A stretch of 5,211 bases of DNA from Christiangramia sp. Its GTDB lineage: Bacteria; Bacteroidota; Bacteroidia; Flavobacteriales; Flavobacteriaceae. Location: assembly GCA_024644145.1 (NCBI GenBank), contig JAHELO010000151.1, positions 1-5,211 of the forward strand, given 5' to 3'. The notes below the pieces were generated by a model. That model was not told the origin of the DNA and ran no database searches. It saw only the letters and a list, made by a program, of their open reading frames with translations. How positions within the stretch are numbered: the first letter of the stretch is position 1; every line of letters starts with the position of its first letter. Below are positions 1-5,211 of the stretch, piece by piece. The translations under genes and the position numbers were made by a program.

Positions 1-1
1 A

Positions 2-274
2 ACACCAACTATTGCCGAGATTGAAATGGAACGAGGAAAGATGATTCTAAATACCAGATTTCATGAACCTACCTCTGTACAAATCATTTCAGAAGATAAG
101 GAAGAAACGATAGACTTTGGAGTTCAAACTACTGGATATAATTATGAAGCTGAGCATGTTACAAAAATGCTGCAAGAGGGAAAGACAGAAAGTGATGTTT
201 GGAGCCTTGAACACACCAGGGATCTAATGAGCTTATTGGATGCTATACGCAAGGAAACAGGACTTGAGTACTAA
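2..274 (+). CDS. Gfo/Idh/MocA-family oxidoreductase, C-terminal end (5' partial)
   Basis: This is the last 90 residues of a gene that begins before the left edge; the frame is open to base 2, so the ATG at 26 is internal. The family consists of NAD(P)-dependent dehydrogenases acting on sugars, inositols or diols, with an N-terminal Rossmann domain (not in the window) and a C-terminal alpha/beta domain. What is visible fits the end of that second domain: beta strands that substitute for a substrate-binding sheet, with a segment like 'FHEPTSV', then the characteristic closing pattern G-Y-x-YEAEHV, an EGKTES turn, and a final helix LMSLLDAIRKETGL. This ending most resembles the trans-1,2-dihydrobenzene-1,2-diol dehydrogenase-like branch. 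The substrate cannot be told from this fragment. It converges on the DUF2911 gene, with 75 bp between the two stop codons. Family assignment is fairly sure; the subfamily is inferred. Confidence 0.8.
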   Translation, partial: TPTIAEIEMERGKMILNTRFHEPTSVQIISEDKEETIDFGVQTTGYNYEAEHVTKMLQEGKTESDVWSLEHTRDLMSLLDAIRKETGLEY

Positions 275-330
275 AAAAAGGTTTTCTGAAAAACCGGACC
301 AGATTACGATCAATTTTACAGAAAACCTTT
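273..330 (-). terminator. Intrinsic terminator of the DUF2911 gene, possibly bidirectional
   Basis: Bases 277-288 (AAAGGTTTTCTG) and 319-330 (CAGAAAACCTTT) form a perfect 12-bp inverted repeat. After one A-A mismatch, four more pairs (290-293 with 314-317) can extend the stem. Read leftward, as the - strand gene is transcribed, the second arm runs into seven T residues (complement of A273-279), which is a classic Rho-independent layout 20 bp past the stop codon at 350-352. Read rightward, the arm is followed by only three T and then AAACT, so termination of the + strand oxidoreductase here would be weaker. A smaller competing hairpin is possible within 280-295 (GGTTTT/AAAACC). Confidence 0.75.
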
Positions 331-349
331 AAACTAACAGGGTTAAGAA

Positions 350-1198
350 TTACTTACCTCCGCCCCACTCTGCAATAGATTCTTTATTCATTTTAATATA
401 ATCTGCATTATTGGCTTTTTGAGCCGATGCTAAAGATCTTTTCGCCGTAGCTATAGCCGCATCTTTCTTCCCCATTTCAGCCTCGATCAAAGATTTTCTT
501 CTTAACATCCAGAAGGCATCATCTCCGGCCATCTCGGTAGCTTTACTAACCCATTTGTAGGCTTTTTCAAGATCTTTTCCAGATTCGTGATAGAATGAAC
601 CTGCAGCAAAGTAATCGTTCGCACTAGGACCATTCATTACTTTCTCGATACTGGCCGTAGCTTTCTCGTTGGTTGGGACTTCCATTTTTACTGTGGCAAT
701 AGTATTTGCCCAGATAAAGTTAAGGCTGGCAGAGTCATTTTTAAGGTCGTCTATCAAAATAGTGAAAGTTTCCATTTCCATAGGCATCTCCATTGTTTCT
801 GCTGTAGTTTTCACAGCTACTTTGCTCTCATCCCAGTTTTGAGGTACTCCCCAGTTATCTGCAGATGAATAGAACATAACTTCCCAGGAATCTTTGTTTG
901 GGATTGTATAAATACCGTAAGATCCTTTTTTAAGTTCTTTCCCATTTATCTTGACATCATCACTAAAGGTGATCTTTGTATTGGCATTCGCCCCGGTTCT
1001 CCATATTTCTCCGTAAGGTACCAGGTCTCCAAAAATTGTTCTTCCTCTCATTCCAGGCCTGGAATATTCAACACTCACATCTGTAAGTCCTACAGTTTGC
1101 TCGATTTTACCGGCAGGGCTGGCCTGTGGAGTTTGAATTTGTGCACTTACAGAAAGCGTAAGGCAGAAAATAATCGCAATAGATAATAATTTTTTCAT
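350..1198 (-). CDS. Secreted DUF2911 domain protein with C-terminal helical repeats
   Basis: This 282-residue protein has no assigned biochemical role. Residues 1-19 are a clear signal peptide (MKK, hydrophobic LLSIAIIFCLTLS, then SVSA before Q20), so it is exported and probably periplasmic; no lipobox cysteine follows, so it is not a lipoprotein. Residues about 25-175 match DUF2911, common in Bacteroidota: Q-x-VGLTDVSVEYSRPG, RTIFG-LVPYGEIWRTGANANT and the later SYGIYTIP and NWGVPQNWD segments. Residues about 180-280 are helical and resemble TPR-like repeats (AAGSFYHESGKDLEKAYKWVSKA, then AFWMLRRKSLIEAEMGKKDAAIATAKRS). A Met/Glu-alternating stretch lies at 136-143. The ATG at 1198 is chosen because it places the signal peptide exactly at the N-terminus; an open extension to a TTG at 1261 adds 21 residues ahead of it and is rejected. 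It is monocistronic, divergent from the SRPBCC gene, and followed by a strong terminator. Family call is confident; function is unknown. Confidence 0.88.
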   Translation of the reverse strand: MKKLLSIAIIFCLTLSVSAQIQTPQASPAGKIEQTVGLTDVSVEYSRPGMRGRTIFGDLVPYGEIWRTGANANTKITFSDDVKINGKELKKGSYGIYTIPNKDSWEVMFYSSADNWGVPQNWDESKVAVKTTAETMEMPMEMETFTILIDDLKNDSASLNFIWANTIATVKMEVPTNEKATASIEKVMNGPSANDYFAAGSFYHESGKDLEKAYKWVSKATEMAGDDAFWMLRRKSLIEAEMGKKDAAIATAKRSLASAQKANNADYIKMNKESIAEWGGGK

Positions 1199-1222
1199 GC
1201 TTATTATAGTTTTAGTTTCATG

Positions 1223-1230
1223 TAAATATA
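1223..1230 (-). promoter_or_regulatory. Possible -7 element for the DUF2911 gene
   Basis: Read on the - strand this is TATATTTA, seven of eight matches to the Bacteroidota -7 consensus TAnnTTTG. It lies 24 bp before the ATG at 1198, which would give a short leader. No convincing TTG-type -33 element is present at the usual 19-21 bp spacing, and the region is so AT-rich that such matches arise by chance. Weak candidate only. Confidence 0.25.
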
Positions 1231-1280
1231 GCAAGAAGCTTGTTAGGAGAAGAATATTCAAGAAATATCAACACTTATCT

Positions 1281-1325
1281 TTAATTTTTGTTTAACTATT
1301 AATATTTATTTTTAAACAAAATTAA
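1281..1325. repeat. Imperfect inverted repeat in the divergent promoter region
   Basis: TTAATTTTTGTTTAA at 1281-1295 is the reverse complement of TTAAACAAAATTAA at 1312-1325 apart from one extra T in the left arm; the spacer is 16 bp. It lies in the 152-bp gap (1199-1350) between two divergent genes, about 25 bp before the SRPBCC start and about 80 bp before the DUF2911 start. Both arms carry a TTG-containing motif reading inward (left arm on +, right arm on -), like Bacteroidota -33 boxes, so it could be a regulator-binding site or overlapping promoter parts. The high AT content makes a chance origin possible. Confidence 0.4.
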
Positions 1326-1328
1326 TTA

Positions 1329-1336
1329 TACTTTTA
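1329..1336 (+). promoter_or_regulatory. Possible -7 element for the SRPBCC-SDR-photolyase operon
   Basis: TACTTTTA matches TAnnTTTG at all positions except the last and ends 14 bp before the ATG at 1351, implying a very short leader. No TTG lies 19-21 bp upstream. Low confidence: an alternative, TATTTTTA at 1307-1314, fits equally well and would leave a longer leader. Confidence 0.2.
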
Positions 1337-1350
1337 CTAAAATATTTCTC

Positions 1351-1854
1351 ATGAAATTGTATACCCTTCAAAGCCTTCAAAAATTACCCATAAGTCAGAA
1401 GGAAGCCTGGGATTTCCTTTCAGATCCAGCAAATCTTAAGACAATAACTCCAGATTATATGGGTTTTGAGATCCTATCTGGAGGGGACAGACCTATGTAC
1501 GCAGGGCAGATTATTCAATACCTCGTCACTCCTGTTGCCGGCATAAAGACCAAATGGGTTACAGAGATAACCCATGTTAAACAGGGAGAATATTTTGTAG
1601 ATGAGCAGCGCTTTGGTCCCTATTCACTTTGGCATCATAAACATTTTATAAGGCCAATAGATGGTGGAGTTGAAATGGAGGATATTATAGATTATAAATT
1701 ACCCTTGGGATTTTTAGGCAGATTGGTTCATCCTATCCTTGTAGCACCTAAACTACAGGAGATCTTCAATTACCGACGGGAAAAACTAAGGACATTATTT
1801 GGAGAATTTCAGGAGAGGAATAAGGAATATTTGAAGCGAGATATTTTAAATTAA
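1351..1854 (+). CDS. SRPBCC (START-like) family protein, first gene of the photolyase operon
   Basis: This 167-residue cytosolic protein belongs to the SRPBCC superfamily, whose members fold into a helix-grip cavity that holds a hydrophobic ligand. It resembles the COG4276-type 'ligand-binding SRPBCC' proteins. The N-terminal part has the usual entry, with LPISQKEAWDFLSDPANLKTITP at residues 11-33. The most recognisable stretch is DEQRFGPYSLWHHKHF at 84-99, followed by GGVEMEDIIDYKLPLGFLG at 105-123 and the closing helix KLQEIFNYRREKL. There is no signal peptide or membrane segment. The ligand and any enzymatic activity are unknown. The ATG at 1351 is the natural start; no Shine-Dalgarno precedes it, as is usual in Bacteroidota. 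It is five bases from the SDR gene and therefore almost certainly co-transcribed with it and the photolyase. Homologues beside photolyase genes are known in other phyla, which suggests a role in light or oxidative stress (inference). Confidence 0.85.
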   Translation: MKLYTLQSLQKLPISQKEAWDFLSDPANLKTITPDYMGFEILSGGDRPMYAGQIIQYLVTPVAGIKTKWVTEITHVKQGEYFVDEQRFGPYSLWHHKHFIRPIDGGVEMEDIIDYKLPLGFLGRLVHPILVAPKLQEIFNYRREKLRTLFGEFQERNKEYLKRDILN

Positions 1855-1859
1855 GGACT

Positions 1860-2558
1860 ATGAAAAAGAATATTTTATTAATTGGAGGTTCCACCGGTAT
1901 TGGATTTCAGATCGCAGAATTATTGAATGACAGTCATAATATTATAATTGCTTCCCGGAACGAGGGCTCGCTGAATTTAAATAAGATAAAACACCTAGAA
2001 TTCGACGTATTAAAAGATGATATTCAAAGCCTTGATCTACCCGAGCAACTGGACGGTTTGGTATATTGTCCTGGCAGTATAGACCTTAAGCCTTTTAAAA
2101 TGATAAAGCCGGAAAGTTTCGAGAAGGAAATGCAACTTAATTTTTTTGGTTTGGTACGCTCTGTACAGGGAGTATTAGATAAATTGAAAAAATCACCGCA
2201 GGCCAGCCTGGTTTTTTTCAGTACCGTGGCAGTAAAAGTCGGTATGCCATTTCATACCAACGTGGCTGCTGCGAAGGGAGCAATAGAAGGATTTGCAAAA
2301 TCGCTGGCCGCGGAATATGCACCCAACTTCAGGGTTAATGTAATTGCACCATCTCTAACAGATACTCCCCTGGCAGAAAAATTACTCTCTAATGATGATA
2401 AGAGGGATAGAATGAACAAGCGACATCCATTGAAACGAATAGGAGCGGCAAAAGATATTGCTAACCTGGCTGCTTTTTTATTAAGCGACAATAGTTCATG
2501 GATTACAGGGCAGATTCTTGGCGTGGATGGTGGTCTATCAACCATTAACAGCAATTAA
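1860..2558 (+). CDS. Atypical short-chain dehydrogenase (SDR) lacking the catalytic Tyr
   Basis: This 232-residue Rossmann-fold protein is of classical-SDR length. The dinucleotide-binding motif GGSTGIG is at residues 9-15; ASR at 31-33 after the second strand may favour NADP(H). The usual NNAG is replaced by CPGS (70-73). The structural Asn is present (N94), as is the Ser after strand 5 (S121). The catalytic YxxxK motif reads V-A-A-A-K (135-139): Lys139 is kept but Tyr is Val, encoded by GTG at 2262-2264. The surrounding NVAAAKGAIEGFAKSLAAEYAP aligns with NYAAAK of FabG-like enzymes, so the alignment is not ambiguous. The C-terminus GQILGVDGGLS is typical. It therefore may be non-catalytic, use an unusual mechanism, or act as a cofactor-binding partner. 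AAGGA sits only two bases before the ATG, overlapping the previous stop. Its TAA overlaps the photolyase ATG (TAATG), implying translational coupling. Substrate unknown. Confidence 0.88.
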   Translation: MKKNILLIGGSTGIGFQIAELLNDSHNIIIASRNEGSLNLNKIKHLEFDVLKDDIQSLDLPEQLDGLVYCPGSIDLKPFKMIKPESFEKEMQLNFFGLVRSVQGVLDKLKKSPQASLVFFSTVAVKVGMPFHTNVAAAKGAIEGFAKSLAAEYAPNFRVNVIAPSLTDTPLAEKLLSNDDKRDRMNKRHPLKRIGAAKDIANLAAFLLSDNSSWITGQILGVDGGLSTINSN

Positions 2559-3868
2559 TGGGAAAGGAAATTAATATTTTTTGGTTCAGGCGAGATCTTA
2601 GACTCAACGATAATGCCGGTTTTAAAGCTGCTCTGCAGGACGATCTCCCTGTGGTTCCAATCTTTATTTTTGACAATGAGATCCTTGAAAAGTTGCCGGA
2701 AGATGATGCAAGGGTAACCTTTATTTTCGATCAGCTTCAAAAATTGAGAAAAGAACTGCAAGACAATCATGGTAGTTCCGTGGCCATGTATCATGGCAAA
2801 CCTGAAAATATATTTGAGGGATTGATCAAAGATTTTGAGGTCAAAAAAGTCTTTACAAATCGTGATTATGAACCTTACGCAAAAGAGCGGGATAAAAAGA
2901 TTTTAAATCTTTTAGCTACTGAGAATATAGAATTCCTTGATTATAAAGATCAGGTGATCTTCGAAAAAGATGAAGTAGTAAAGAAGGACGGTGATCCCTA
3001 TGTAGTGTATACACCCTACAAGAACCTGTGGAGGGAAACTTTCAGTAAAATGGATATGGATTTTCATTATACGACCAGGTATATGGATAACCTGTATCAA
3101 CATAGCAGACTTCCCAATCTTGATCTTAGCGACATTGGATTTAAAAGGTCTAGTATAAAAGTTCCTGAGTATCAATTGACTCCCGGCCTGATAAATGACT
3201 ATGAAGAAACAAGAGATTATCCCGCTAAAAATGGAACCTCCAGGCTTGGAGTACATCTTAGATTTGGTACTGTAAGTATTCGCCAAATGGTACGGGAAGC
3301 AGATAAACAACGCAATAAAACATTTTTGAACGAACTCATATGGAGAGAATTTTTCATGCAAATACTCTATCACTACCCTGATACCGTTACCAATTCTTTT
3401 AAGAAAAAATATGACCGGATAAGATGGAGAAACAATGAGAAAGAATTTGAGCTATGGAAAGAGGGAAAAACCGGATATCCGCTCGTGGACGCAGGAATGA
3501 GACAGTTAAATGAAACCGGATTCATGCATAACAGAATACGAATGCTGGTCGGTTCTTTTCTTTGCAAACACCTGTTAATAGACTGGCGCTGGGGAGAAGC
3601 ATATTTCGCCGAAAAGTTACTGGATTATGAAATGTCTTCTAATGTTGGTAACTGGCAATGGGTAGCAGGCAGTGGAGTTGATGCAGCACCATATTTCAGG
3701 ATCTTTAATCCTACCACGCAGATCAAAAAATTTGATAAGAATGAGGAATATATCAAAACATGGGTTCAGGAATATGGAACCGATGATTATCCGGAAAAAA
3801 TGGTGGACCATAAGGAAGCCCGGGAAAGGGCACTTAAAACCTATAAAGAAGCCGTTAGTACTAACTAA
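2558..3868 (+). CDS. phrB: Class I deoxyribodipyrimidine photolyase (CPD type)
   Basis: This 436-residue flavoenzyme uses blue or near-UV light to split cyclobutane pyrimidine dimers in DNA. The N-terminal antenna domain (about 4-165) opens with [12 protein letters not shown]. The FAD-binding domain follows from about 225, with [11 protein letters not shown] at 227-237, ELIWREFF at 259-266, [27 protein letters not shown] at 304-330, and [21 protein letters not shown] at 365-385. Aligning by motif to the E. coli enzyme, the electron-transfer Trp triad is present (W290, W343, W366). The lesion-contacting E259, W262, N325, R326, M329 and W368 are kept, and N362, the Asn near flavin N5 typical of photolyases rather than cryptochromes, is also present. 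It is slightly shorter than the 472-residue E. coli protein. The antenna segment YEPYAKERD differs from the E. coli folate-binding VNERARD, so the antenna pigment cannot be assigned. The start overlaps the SDR stop, and the 3' end overlaps kdsB by 8 bp. Confidence 0.96.
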   Translation: MGKEINIFWFRRDLRLNDNAGFKAALQDDLPVVPIFIFDNEILEKLPEDDARVTFIFDQLQKLRKELQDNHGSSVAMYHGKPENIFEGLIKDFEVKKVFTNRDYEPYAKERDKKILNLLATENIEFLDYKDQVIFEKDEVVKKDGDPYVVYTPYKNLWRETFSKMDMDFHYTTRYMDNLYQHSRLPNLDLSDIGFKRSSIKVPEYQLTPGLINDYEETRDYPAKNGTSRLGVHLRFGTVSIRQMVREADKQRNKTFLNELIWREFFMQILYHYPDTVTNSFKKKYDRIRWRNNEKEFELWKEGKTGYPLVDAGMRQLNETGFMHNRIRMLVGSFLCKHLLIDWRWGEAYFAEKLLDYEMSSNVGNWQWVAGSGVDAAPYFRIFNPTTQIKKFDKNEEYIKTWVQEYGTDDYPEKMVDHKEARERALKTYKEAVSTN

Positions 3869-3886
3869 AGATCTTACGGGCTTTTT
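3849..3886 (+). terminator. Possible weak terminator at the photolyase/kdsB junction
   Basis: AAGCCGT at 3849-3855 pairs with ACGGGCTT at 3876-3883 with one bulged G (3878), and the right arm continues into T3884-3886, giving five T in all from 3882. This is a modest hairpin with a T-run for photolyase transcripts, lying inside the last codons of both converging genes. The 20-base loop contains most of the palindrome GTTAGTACTAAC (3854-3865). Read leftward for kdsB the T-tract is poor (CTTTATAG). No other terminator is visible between the two genes. Confidence 0.35.
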
Positions 3887-4607
3887 CCAAATCTTCAGGC
3901 GTATCTATTCCTATACTTTTTACCGTGGTTTCGACCATCCTGATTTTCTTTCCATATTCCAGATACCTTATACATTCAATCTTTTCGGCAGCTTCCAGAG
4001 GTAACATTGGTAACCGGTAAAAATCCATCAGCGCAGATTTTCTAAATGCATAGATACCAATATGTTTATAATAGGTAACATTTGCCGAAGTGTCTCTAGG
4101 ATAAGGAATAGGGAATCTTGAAAAATACAGTGCAAAATTATCTTTTCCAGTGATCACTTTCACATTATTAGGGTTGGTGATTTCATCACTTTCCTTTAAA
4201 GGAGTTTTTAATGAAGCAAGATCTATCTCTTCTGCTCCTTCCTGCTGAAAAACTTCCAACAGACTGGCCAGACTGTTCTTATCTATAAAGGGTTCATCTC
4301 CCTGTACATTAACCACAATATCCACATCCATTTTTTCTACAGCCTCGGCAATGCGATCACTGCCACACTCGTGCTCTTTATTGCTTCTAAGTACCTGCCC
4401 CCCTTCATTTACAATTTCATCAAAGATCTTATCACTATCAGTAACCACATACACTTCATCAAAAAGCCCGGTGTTTACAGCAGCCTCGTAGGTACGGGTT
4501 ATCACTGTTTTCCCATTAAGGTCCTTCATTAGTTTCCCAGGAAAACGTGAAGCCTCATATCGCGCCGGAATCATAGCAATAATCTTATTCTTTACTGGTC
4601 CTTTCAT
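3861..4607 (-). CDS. kdsB: 3-deoxy-manno-octulosonate cytidylyltransferase (CMP-Kdo synthetase)
   Basis: This 248-residue cytosolic enzyme activates Kdo with CTP to give CMP-Kdo, the donor for the inner core of lipopolysaccharide, so it marks a Gram-negative envelope. Length matches the family (about 245-250). Visible motifs in order: the nucleotide-binding loop [21 protein letters not shown] (13-33); VVTDSD (54-59); [15 protein letters not shown] (75-89), which corresponds to the conserved 'T..H.SGTDR' segment; [10 protein letters not shown] (99-108), with Gln102 and metal-binding Asp104; [11 protein letters not shown] (162-172); KHIGIYAFR with His182 (181-189); [20 protein letters not shown] (203-222); and the closing [12 protein letters not shown] with Asp235. 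The ATG at 4607 gives a normal N-terminus. It lies 24 bp after the helicase stop on the same strand with no promoter evident between, so it is probably co-transcribed. Its last codons overlap the photolyase end tail to tail. Confidence 0.97.
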   Translation of the reverse strand: MKGPVKNKIIAMIPARYEASRFPGKLMKDLNGKTVITRTYEAAVNTGLFDEVYVVTDSDKIFDEIVNEGGQVLRSNKEHECGSDRIAEAVEKMDVDIVVNVQGDEPFIDKNSLASLLEVFQQEGAEEIDLASLKTPLKESDEITNPNNVKVITGKDNFALYFSRFPIPYPRDTSANVTYYKHIGIYAFRKSALMDFYRLPMLPLEAAEKIECIRYLEYGKKIRMVETTVKSIGIDTPEDLEKARKIFS

Positions 4608-4631
4608 AAATTTTTTAAGTAAAAGTAATAA

Positions 4632-5211
4632 TTAGTTAGATGCAAAAAAGTCGTCCCCGAAACCTATCAGGTATAATTTATCCTGCGCCCTGGTTACCGC
4701 GGTATAAAGCCATCTGAGATATTCTTTACCTACTCCATTTGGCAGGTATGGTTGTTCTATAAACACATTCTTCCACTGGCCACCCTGAGATTTATGGCAG
4801 GTGATTGCATAGGAGAACTTAATTTGCAGGGCATTGAAGTACTTGTTATTCTTAATATTCATGAACTGCTTGTACTTTGAGCGCTCATCAGCATAATCCT
4901 TTTTCACTTCTTCATAAAGCCTATTAGATTCTTCATAAGTAAGGGAAGGCGTATTACTGGTTAGTGTATCCAGCATTATAACAGTTTCAAAAGGCCTCAT
5001 TTTGGGATAATCTACCATTTGAACCTGAACTTCAGCAAAACGGAATCCATACAACTCCTTAAAACCAAATATCTCCAGTACTTTGACGATATCTCCATTG
5101 GCAATAAATCCGGCTTCACTGGTAGGTTTTACCCAGAAATAATTATTCTTAACCACCATCAGGTAATCCCCTGCGGAAAGTTCTTCTTCCTGAAACAAAA
5201 TTCGGGACCTT
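4632..5211 (-). CDS. RecD-like/UvrD-family ATP-dependent DNA helicase, C-terminal part (5' partial)
   Basis: The last 192 codons of a gene that starts beyond the right edge; the frame remains open to the end of the window (RSRILFQEEEL upstream of a TTG at 5196-5198 that is only an internal Leu codon). These proteins are superfamily 1 helicases, usually about 450-500 residues in Bacteroidota and often annotated as AAA-family ATPase or exonuclease V/RecD-like. The Walker A and B part is out of view. Visible are ELSAGDYLMVVKNNYFWVKP followed by an OB/SH3-like insert with GFIANGDIVKVLEI, and then the UvrD-C2 signature: FSYAITCHKSQGGQW (ITCHKSQG is motif V-like; about 4773-4808) and WLYTAVTRAQDKLYLIGFG (motif VI-like, with the Arg finger; 4686-4712). 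Role: DNA unwinding in repair or recombination, inferred from the family. It precedes kdsB by 24 bp. Confidence 0.87.
   Translation of the reverse strand, partial: RSRILFQEEELSAGDYLMVVKNNYFWVKPTSEAGFIANGDIVKVLEIFGFKELYGFRFAEVQVQMVDYPKMRPFETVIMLDTLTSNTPSLTYEESNRLYEEVKKDYADERSKYKQFMNIKNNKYFNALQIKFSYAITCHKSQGGQWKNVFIEQPYLPNGVGKEYLRWLYTAVTRAQDKLYLIGFGDDFFASN

Noticed and set aside
26..274. Complete 82-residue small protein starting at the ATG at 26
   Set aside because: The frame is open upstream to the window edge and the sequence is the C-terminal end of a Gfo/Idh/MocA oxidoreductase, so the ATG is an internal Met.
1199..1261. N-terminal extension of the DUF2911 protein from a TTG codon at 1261
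   Set aside because: The ATG at 1198 begins an ideal signal peptide (MKKLLSIAII...); the extension would bury it behind 21 extra residues and covers a likely promoter region.
2252..2554. 100-residue open frame antisense to the SDR gene
   Set aside because: Shadow of a well-supported gene; no recognisable domain, and composition reflects the complement of the SDR codons.
2555..2794. 79-residue antisense frame at the photolyase start
   Set aside because: Shadow of the conserved N-terminal antenna domain; no start signal or domain.
2912..3373. 153-residue open frame antisense to the photolyase
   Set aside because: Fully inside the conserved photolyase coding region; hydrophobic appearance comes from complementing Lys/Glu-rich codons.
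3672..4004. 110-residue + strand open frame across the photolyase/kdsB junction
   Set aside because: Overlaps two confidently assigned genes in other frames and shows no family resemblance.
4632..5198. Complete 188-residue gene starting at TTG 5198
   Set aside because: The reading frame continues to the right edge and the visible part holds only the C-terminal helicase motifs; the protein is cut by the window.
1..5211. CRISPR array, insertion sequence, tRNA or riboswitch
   Set aside because: No regularly spaced direct repeats, transposase-like frames, cloverleaf sequence or long structured leader were seen; intergenic space is only about 75 and 152 bp.

Overview
The window looks like the chromosome of a marine-type Flavobacteriaceae (Bacteroidota), possibly Gramella/Christiangramia or a close relative. 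The DNA is AT-rich, almost no start codon has a Shine-Dalgarno sequence, and there is a DUF2911 lipid-free secreted protein with a typical Bacteroidota signal peptide (ending SA|Q). The gene families also fit that group. The genus is a recognition-based guess, not a computed result.

Layout from left to right. (1) The 3' end of a Gfo/Idh/MocA-type oxidoreductase enters from the left edge on the + strand and stops at 274. (2) A hairpin with a T-run reading leftward (273-330) terminates the next gene and lies between the two converging genes. (3) A secreted DUF2911 protein with a C-terminal helical repeat-like region runs on the - strand (350-1198). (4) A 152-bp, very AT-rich divergent intergenic region (1199-1350) holds weak promoter-like elements and an imperfect inverted repeat. 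(5) A tightly packed + strand operon of three genes follows: an SRPBCC/START-like protein (1351-1854), an atypical short-chain dehydrogenase (1860-2558) and a class I DNA photolyase (2558-3868). (6) A - strand pair follows: kdsB (CMP-Kdo synthetase, 3861-4607) and, upstream of it, the C-terminal part of a RecD-like/UvrD-type helicase (4632 to beyond the right edge). kdsB and the photolyase converge and their coding ends overlap by 8 bp.

How the genes may work together: the SRPBCC-SDR-photolyase operon is the most coherent unit. Similar sets of genes accompany photolyases in light- or singlet-oxygen-response clusters of other bacteria, so a light-damage or photoprotection role is a reasonable inference, although no light-responsive regulator is visible here. 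The SDR lacks the catalytic tyrosine of its superfamily. kdsB belongs to lipopolysaccharide (Kdo) synthesis and the helicase to DNA repair or processing; their pairing looks like ordinary co-transcription rather than a functional pathway. I found no mobile element, CRISPR array, tRNA or rRNA, and no clearly new biological system. The most interesting points are the Tyr-less SDR inside a photolyase operon and the compact overlapping gene ends.
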